Shown piece after piece: positions 57,690 through 64,000 of a stretch of DNA of 64,000 nucleotides (position 1 is the first letter of the stretch; each line of letters starts with the position of its first letter). Position numbers and translations under genes: made by a program. The stretch is from Elgaria multicarinata webbii (lineage: Eukaryota; Chordata; Lepidosauria; Squamata; Anguidae), in contig NC_086178.1 of the NCBI RefSeq assembly GCF_023053635.1, positions 30,431,226 to 30,495,225 on the forward strand, written 5' to 3'. The notes beneath the pieces were generated by a model, which did no database searches, was not told where the DNA came from, and saw nothing but the letters and a program-made list of their open reading frames with translations.

Positions 57690-57970
57690 AACCATGGCAG
57701 TGCTACTATGTCATGTCATGGAGCACCTTGTCTTGAGAAATTCAGGGACACCCCCCACCCAACTCCCAGTTTTAGGTACCGAGTAAAAGCATTCTTCTTC
57801 AGACAGACATGCTTTCCAATTATGTGTTTTTGTTACTGGTTATGATGATGGCTGCTGGTTCTTTTTCATGTGGCTATTGGTGGCTGCTCATCACTTTTAT
57901 TAATGTTGTTAGCTGCTTTGAGTTGCCCACTGAGGTCCTGAAAGACAGAATATAAATCTTACAATATATA
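57690..57970 (+). mobile_element. L2-like LINE 3' end
   Basis: CGAGTAAAAGCATTCTTCTT, then AGCTGCTTTGAGTTGCCCAC and ACAGAATATAAATCTTAC, give the last ORF2 codons and 3' UTR of an L2-clade LINE. Confidence 0.55.
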
Positions 57971-57974
57971 TCCC

Positions 57975-58555
57975 CTGCAATCTATGGCATTGATGACCGA
58001 TGAATTCTGATAGTATGACATTTGCTTCATTTTGATTTTGGGACTCCAGCCTTCATGTAGTTTGTTTTTCATACCATTTTAGGTATTTAATTTAGAAGCA
58101 CCATTTATCTTCCCTTTTTTAAATATAATTACACTTCCATTGTTAGGTAGTGCTTTTTTAATGGTTTATCTAATCGTCCCTTCAATCCGATGATTGTAAC
58201 ATTAATAATTCCATATAAGCCAGTCACTGTAAACCTCCTTTTCCCTCTTGGATTGTAATTTTAAAGGTTATTTTTTAAAAACGGGAAAAAATGCATTAGG
58301 CTTCTAATAAGAGAGCATTTTTATCAGCTTGTAAAACCAATATTTTCTACTTGTAATTATACAACACATAACTGTACAGTTTGCCTTGCATTCTTTAATC
58401 TAGTTATGCAAGTGCTATGTGCATTTGCAAAGCTGCCTAGTATATGCCCATCTTGTTTGCCATTTAGAAAGACCTTTTTATGCATACCTCAATCTCTTGT
58501 AATCAGACGAGTTTGTCTGCATCCCCAGATTTAGGTGTAGTTACTACACCCAAGC
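57975..58555. other. PLCH1 intron; no repeat recognised
   Basis: AT-rich, with no transposon or exon recognised. Such an AT-rich repeat-free stretch can be a conserved non-coding element, but that cannot be judged here. Confidence 0.4.
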
Positions 58556-58559
58556 TAGT

Positions 58560-58692
58560 ATAGTACGGTGTTGGAGTTGAGTTCAAATCCTGACTAACTC
58601 CCTGGGTCATTCACTCAGAAACAATAAGCTCCTGTGAACACTACCTTGAGCTTCTTGAAGGAAGAGTGGGATACAAATGCAAGAACTAAATA
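58560..58692 (+). repeat. MIR-type SINE with LINE-like tail
   Basis: GGAGTTGAGTTCAAATCCTG and CTCCCTGGGTCATTCACTCA come from the SINE body. CTACCTTGAGCTTCTTGAAG then GTGGGATACAAATGC and AATAAATG form the shared LINE-type tail. Confidence 0.6.
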
Positions 58693-58985
58693 AATGCTCC
58701 CTGATTCCTGACATTGGAGATGTTTGCACAATTGCTGCAGGCCACTGTGAATATGTAAGCCACAACAGGCAGGCACCATGGTTTATCATGCCATCTGAAA
58801 CCAGTGATGGTAGGTTGTTGCCATGGTTAACAAACCACCCAGAAACTATAGGCTGTTTTTGGGTTGGCGGTGGTTTGTCACCCATGGCAACAACTTGCCT
58901 TGCACTGGGTTCAGGCATCACAATAAGCTGCTCCTGCCTTGGCTTGGATATTCACAATGGTCGCTGGCATGTGCCTCAAAACCCT

Positions 58986-59242
58986 GGGCCTGTTCAGATG
59001 ACACTTCAGGCTCTGTGGTTAGCGAAACTGTGGTTCTCTGGGGTTAGCACTAACCACAAGCCGTGCTGTCGCACACAACAATTTAAGCCACAGTTAGAGC
59101 CATTATTCTTGCTGCAGATGGTTCAACCATGGTTAGTGAGAGAGCAGGGTTTAACAAAGCACATCACACAAGACACTTTAAACCCTGCTGCTTAACCAAA
59201 AGCCTTAACCAGCAGGGTTTAAGATGTCTTCTGAACAGGCCC
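58986..59242. mobile_element. 257-bp MITE, GGTTA-rich family
   Basis: GGGCCTGTTCAGATGACA matches, inverted, TGTCTTCTGAACAGGCCC. The 172-codon frame 58677-59195 crosses its edge and is not a gene. Confidence 0.82.
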
Positions 59243-59249
59243 ACTGTGT

Positions 59250-59935
59250 TTAAAATATGCCACAGCAGGCTGCAGTGATCATGTGAACGAGGCCATTGTC
59301 TTAATAAAGAGATTATTTACACCGAGTTAGAGAATGTCGGAAAGTACATTGCAGAGTTCTACACATGTAGCCTCTGAATACTACCTGGTTTGGGGACTGC
59401 CTGGAAAGGATAGTTTAGCTGATCTGAGCTCTTTGGAAGAACTGGTAAATAATTATGCACTGTCCTATTCTTAAACTTTTCTTTTAAATAACAACTATCC
59501 CTTTAAAACGAATGCTGCCATTCTCATTTTTATTGTGACGTGCTTAGTTTCAGCATTAACACTTGTATCCAGAATTTATTATCTGAAGGTGAAATTTCTG
59601 CCTATTGCTCACAGTTACTATTTATAGCAGTGGTGCAATTAAACACAGGCCAGTTTATCTGGGGTGTGAACACCTTCACTGTCCATGGTAGCAAAGAGAT
59701 CTTTTTCTGGCCTGCAAGAAAATCTCTTGTGCCAGTATAACAAATGTTTACACTGTCTCTCCTAGTCTTTTAGGAGTAAGACGGACCAGAGCTGGTGTTG
59801 GAGCTCTGCCTCCTCAGGCAACTGCTGTGGCTCCAGTGGCCCAGAAGTAGTGCTGGGGGCCCTATTTTTGGGAACCTTTTCTCTCCTGCGAAAGAGGGAG
59901 TATTTTTCTGCCTCTTTTGCAGGAAGGGGGACAGT
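59250..59935. other. PLCH1 intron; no element recognised
   Basis: Nothing assigned. Confidence 0.45.
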
Positions 59936-59939
59936 ATTT

Positions 59940-60200
59940 CCATATACCTTTTAAAAGTGTAGCTGGTTGTTTAAGAGTCTTCTTTCTATTTTTTTAAAAA
60001 AACAAAACACCCCCAGCATTTGGAGGAGCCCGGCAGTTCTTCATGAATGCCTATTGGAGACCATGTGACCTTGCCTTCCCCAATAGGCATTGAGGAAGAA
60101 CTGCTGGGCTCTTGCAAGTGCTGGGGTGTTTTCTTTAACAACAACAACAATGAAAGAAAGAAGACCCCTCAAAACTTCCTACACTTAAAAAGCTGTGTAT
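59940..60200. mobile_element. Foldback element with ~105-bp arms
   Basis: The left arm, 59955-60057, and the right arm, 60080-60186, are inverted copies. Paired words are CAGTTCTTCATGAATGCCTA with TAGGCATTGAGGAAGAACTG, and CACCCCCAGCATTTG with CAAGTGCTGGGGTG. The spacer is 22 nt. No terminal duplication or coding region was found. Confidence 0.85.
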
Positions 60201-60204
60201 GCCC

Positions 60205-60595
60205 CCAGCCATAAGTACAATGCCAATTTTATTCATTTTGCATCCGATTCAGGCACTTACTCTTTGCCTCTCTGTCTTATGAGCCGGATTGACTAGATTT
60301 TTAAAAGTCTGGAAAGTCCATCAGTTGATAAGTGCTCTGTTGTGTAGCACATTTAAATGTGAAAATGCATTCTTGGGGGAGCTGTAGAGAATGTACATGT
60401 CTGAAGTGAATGTTTTGGGCATTGTTTGGGGCCCACCACGAAACCCTTTGACTTGGTTGCTAGTGTACTATGCTGCTTTCCTTCCACACTTAATAAAATA
60501 CAAGTGTTCCTGTTTTTAAAGGCTGCAGCTATGCATTATTCAAAGAGATGCATAAACTGCTTAGAAAAAAAGGCTTTACACTTGAAATGCTTGCA
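60205..60595. other. PLCH1 intron; no element recognised
   Basis: Nothing assigned. Confidence 0.45.
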
Positions 60596-60599
60596 GAGG

Positions 60600-61090
60600 G
60601 GTCAGTGTAACAGCCACGTTATCCGAGTGACTCGGTAATACCAAGTGTCCGTATCGCAGGATGTTAAAGACCTCATTTTACACAGGGATAAATGACAAAT
60701 GGAAGGTGGTATTGGCTGCTTCCGCCACGCAGATTAGAGTGCTTTTGGGACGTAAGGCCATGTGTGGGCTACTACTCAGACTTGCAGCTTAGCGGTCCTA
60801 GTCCGGCAGCTTTTGATTTACTCAGTGCTGGGAAACGCCGCTTGTCAGGTGGAATAAAATATCGTCCGCCCATCATCAAGCTTTTGAGCAACATCTGGGC
60901 TTCTCATGCTCCAATGGCTTCCGTTTTGGCATCAGAGATGTACCATGTGGTGGGAAGTGTAGCGACTTCGCAAGGATGCCGCTTGGCCCAAATGGGTTGG
61001 TACCTCTTTTAGAATTTTAGACTCCAGGCACTTCCTTTTGAACTCTGAAGATGGTGGGGTACTCTTAGGGATGACGGCTGCAGCCCTGGT
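60600..61090. other. CpG-retaining, repeat-free patch in the intron
   Basis: Around twenty CpGs occur in about 490 bp, far more than in neighbouring intron, and no transposon ends were seen. A 106-codon plus frame (60692-61012, MTNGRWYWLLPPRRLECF...) is open but resembles no family known to me. Possible meanings are an intronic enhancer or alternative promoter, a young GC-rich repeat, or an unknown exon. Confidence 0.35.
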
Positions 61091-61094
61091 TTGT

Positions 61095-62695
61095 GAGCTA
61101 CTTATTTCAGCAGATGTTGCTGGCGCTCAGATCTGTTTTGTTTTTAAGAGATTATTTGAAATGCTTTTATGATTAGTTGAGGCATGTTGCCAAACTGATA
61201 TAATTTAAATAGCAAATACTGTTGATTATAACAGATGCTTGTGTGTGATTCATTTTTAAACAGCAAGATGTGTCTCTTTAGTTTGACAGCTGTTCACAAA
61301 TGTTTTTCTGATTTATGAAATACAGTTCCTAACTTCACAATCTTGTGTTTGTTTGCTTGGAAGTAAGTTGCATAGGGTTCAAGGGGATTGACACTGAGGT
61401 AAGTCCTATGAAGCCCAATCTTAGCCATGTAGTCCAGTGTGTATTTGTTTGGAACAAAGTCCCACTGTGTTCAATGAAGCATACTCTTACATACGTCTGA
61501 ATATGATCACAGCCTTTCTTTCTTAAAATAAAGATTGTATAAGCTTCATATTGTGATGCTGCTGCATGCTCACAGGAAGGGGGCAATTTTCTATAGGCAT
61601 GGTTTTGTTGTGAGAAAATGTAACAGAATGTTTCTTTGGGCAATTTTTGAAAATGTATCTCCAGAGTAGATGTGAAGGCTAAAATAGGCTTTGGATGGAC
61701 TTTCAAAAGTTAGAAGATTTGCTTACATCTAACCTGTAAAGATCTGCAGGCACATCCAGATCATAGATTAAAGCCCTGTGTTACCTTGTTGAGCCCAAGT
61801 GGAAAGTGTCACTTTTGATTCGGTATGTTTGAGTCATCATCTGTCATTTCTGACTATTATCAGGACAAAATGTATTTCTGTATGTTGTGATTTTTCACCA
61901 TCCCTTTTGAAAATCTAGATCTCCCCCCCCCCCCCCCCTTTGCAGGTCAACAATAATAAGCTAATCAATACTGAGCAGTGTATAGTCCCTAGTGTGCATG
62001 TATGGATGACTATGGAGTATCAGGAACAGTAGCACTTGTAGATGCCCAGATTCAGAGGCTCCAGTGTAGAGAGTTAGGGTACTGGAGTACTTAGATAGAG
62101 ATCTGAGTGAATAATGGCTCCTATCAATCTCTTGTGTCAGAAAATTCTCTGTCGGTACACAAATTTCCTCTCTGTTTGCAAAGCCTTCCCTTAACTGATT
62201 AGAACAGGTGTAAGTTCACATAGGGCTCTGTCTGACTACTGGAGACTTGTGAAGTTTTTAGGGTTGTACCCAATTAGCCCCTCCCTCCTGTTGTTCCTGA
62301 TACCCCCAAATCTGCTTTGGAGGATTCCCCAACCCTTCAAAGCAGTTATTTTGGTTGGGGGCAGCAGGTGCAGTTGGGGGTGTGAGAGGGGAAGGGGGGA
62401 AAGTCCCATTGTGGGACCAGAAATACACTTGCACAGCATTGGATCTCATCCTTGGAGTTTGCCCACTAGGTATATATTACTTCCGTACACCTATTTGGGT
62501 GTGTATGTATAATATCTGTGATTACTGGACATAACAAACATGCTGTTATGCAACATCAGTATGTACTCTTTCGAAGTGTGTGTGTATGTATAATTCACAT
62601 ATATAATATGATATTGCACTGTATTTGTACAAATTCAGAAATCTATATTTATACATACACACATGCACGTTTTACGTTGTTTTAACATAAAGCAA
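61095..62695. other. PLCH1 intron; decayed MITE-like words and a poly-C run
   Basis: A poly-C run lies at 61923-61939. Around 61350-61500, words such as GGAAGTAAGTTGCATAGGGT and AAGTCCCACTGTGTTCAATG recall the GCAATCCTAT MITE family in a rearranged form. Confidence 0.4.
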
Positions 62696-62704
62696 CATAT
62701 CACC

Positions 62705-62766
62705 ATTTCTATACCACCCAGAGAACTTCGTCATTGGGTGGCATAGAAATAGTGTTGTTGTTGTTG

Positions 62767-62810
<44 letters not shown>

Positions 62811-62823
62811 AATAATAATAATA
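62705..62823 (+). repeat. LINE 3' terminus with (TTG)n(TTA)n microsatellite
   Basis: CCCAGAGAACTTCGTCATTG and GGTGGCATAGAAATAG give the plus-strand LINE end. (TTG)n at 62755-62770 and (TTA)n follow, turning into (AAT)n. Confidence 0.75.
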
Positions 62824-62824
62824 G

Positions 62825-63398
62825 ATGTTGAATGACATCTCAATACTGAAATATGAACTGATAGAGCCTACCTGTTGATTCCATAATCTAGAGTTGGTTG
62901 TTCATTTACGCCAGTATATACCAGGATTGTGTACTTCTTAGTATTCTCCCACCCCAAATAAGCAATGCACCAAGCAGTCTTCATAATACAAATTTTCAAG
63001 TTGCTTGTTCATAATTAGGCTTATATAATCAAAGCACACATAAAAATGAAGGCTAACTTGCCCAGTGTATTGATTACATGACACTACAGTTTAGCACTGA
63101 AGGAGATGTTTTTTTCCCTTTGGTATTGCAAAATTCCTGTTTGTGATACCCCCTGCCCCCGCTAAAGAGGCTCTATTCATGTTCTCTTTTGATAACATAC
63201 TCATACTTTAGGGAATATATGTAAGATCTCTTAATATTAGTTATTGCTTCACGTGGTTTGATATGGTTGCTTATGTAACCAGACAGGCTAAAGAAGGTGT
63301 GTGTGTATGAATGAATCTCCTTAACCTTTCCATGCATTCTTATGGAAGAAAACAAGGTTATAATCTGCATTAGTGGTTTTCATTATGGAGCCCTTGGG

Positions 63399-63435
<37 letters not shown>

Positions 63436-63600
63436 ATTTAGCACAATTAATACATAGAACGAGTTTCAGATCCTATATGTGTAGGGTTATGACAGGCCAA
63501 GACCCAGAGAGGGCTTTTTACCCTTGAGAGTTTCATAAGAGGGAAAGAATCATGGTCCAACTTTTCCCATACACTACTGCACTGATGGGAGAAGCCGTAC
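62825..63600. other. PLCH1 intron; (GT)n microsatellite
   Basis: A (GT)n run of about 17 units lies at 63401-63434. No other element was assigned. Confidence 0.6.
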
Positions 63601-63604
63601 CTGA

Positions 63605-63812
63605 ACATAAGAAGAGCCATGCTGAACCAGACCAAGGGTCCATCTTGTCCAGCACTGTGTACACACAGCGGCCAACCAGCTGTTGACCAGGGAACCACAA
63701 GCAGGACATAAGTGCAACAACATCCTCCCACACAAGTTCCCCAACAACTAGTATATACAAGCTTACTGCCTCTGATGATAGAGGTTGCACTTAGCCATCA
63801 GGACTAGTAGCA
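63605..63812 (-). mobile_element. CR1 LINE 3' UTR
   Basis: ATAAGAAGAGCCATGCTGAA, CCAGACCAAGGGTCCATC, CCAACCAGCTGTTGACCAGG and TGCCTCTGATGATAGAGGTT are the reverse complement of the CR1 3' UTR. It ends where a MITE begins. Confidence 0.9.
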
Positions 63813-63815
63813 AGT

Positions 63816-64000
63816 GGCTCTGTTCAGAAGGCACCTTAAACCTCGGCTTTAACCACAGTGGTTAAGTCAGAAAGCCAGGTCGTGTTCAGAAGATACCTTA
63901 AGCCATGACTTTAACCACAGTGAATAAAGCTTTTTGCCTTAGTCACCATGGTTAAAGCCTTGGTTTAAAATGTCTTCTGAACATGACCCAGCTTTCTGGC
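63816..64000. mobile_element. GGTTA-family MITE with an inner MITE at 63868-63999, at the window edge
   Basis: GGCTCTGTTCAGAAGGCACC starts one copy. A second, complete palindromic unit runs from CAGAAAGCCAGGTCGTGTTC (63868) to GAACATGACCCAGCTTTCTG (63999). The outer copy presumably continues beyond the window. Confidence 0.65.

Larger units (their letters stand above)
33494..64000 (+). other. PLCH1: Probable first coding intron of PLCH1 (3' end outside the window)
   Basis: The intron begins at the GTAAG donor after the start exon. No sequence encoding the known continuation of the protein was recognised in the remaining 30.5 kb. A very large first intron packed with transposons is the simplest reading. 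A second, unrecognised gene inside it cannot be excluded by eye. Confidence 0.6.

Noticed and set aside
58677-59195. 172-codon plus-strand frame
   Set aside because: It begins in a SINE tail and ends inside the MITE at 58986. A composite of repeats is not a gene.
1-64000. Endogenous retrovirus or LTR element
   Set aside because: No LTR pair, primer-binding site, or gag, protease or envelope-like frame was recognised. All reverse transcriptase traces fit CR1, L2 or L1 LINEs.

Overview
This window looks like vertebrate nuclear DNA, most likely from a squamate reptile (lizard or snake). The evidence is the repeat content. There are many 5'-truncated CR1 LINEs with the same 3' tail, L2-like and L1 LINE ends, MIR-type SINEs and tRNA-Ala-derived SINEs. 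There are also very many short palindromic hAT-like DNA transposons. The species call is inference from these families. No bacterial, organellar, retroviral or CRISPR features were recognised.

One host gene part is well supported: a short coding exon on the + strand at 33451-33493. It encodes MADLEVYKNLSPEK and then a phase-1 GTAAG splice donor. This matches, from memory, the N-terminus of phospholipase C eta-1 (PLCH1). The first ~33 kb is therefore upstream flank or 5' intron, and 33.5-64 kb is most simply the first coding intron. No second PLCH1 exon was recognised. Nearly every longer open frame in the window is chance or lies in a transposon.

Layout: 1-33 kb holds CR1 fragments (3.2, 6.3-6.9, 9.3-10.4, 11.7, 13.6, 16.2, 18.3, 20.7, 21.6, 24.9, 28.5-29.0, 29.7-30.1 kb), L2-like and L1 pieces, and hAT-like MITEs. 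Several hAT-like elements have recognisable 8-bp target-site duplications. The PLCH1 start exon sits at 33.2-33.5 kb in a patch with few repeats. In 34-64 kb lie a GC-rich 803-bp hAT-like palindromic element (42.1-42.9 kb), three tRNA-Ala SINEs each split by a DNA transposon (43.6, 47.1, 48.4 kb) and a three-level nest (48.9-50.4 kb). They are followed by two L2-type LINE ends (51.9-54.1 kb), foldback elements and a CpG-retaining patch without visible repeats (60.6-61.1 kb).

The most informative structure is the nesting of elements, which gives a relative insertion history, together with several long hairpins. No new multi-gene system was found.
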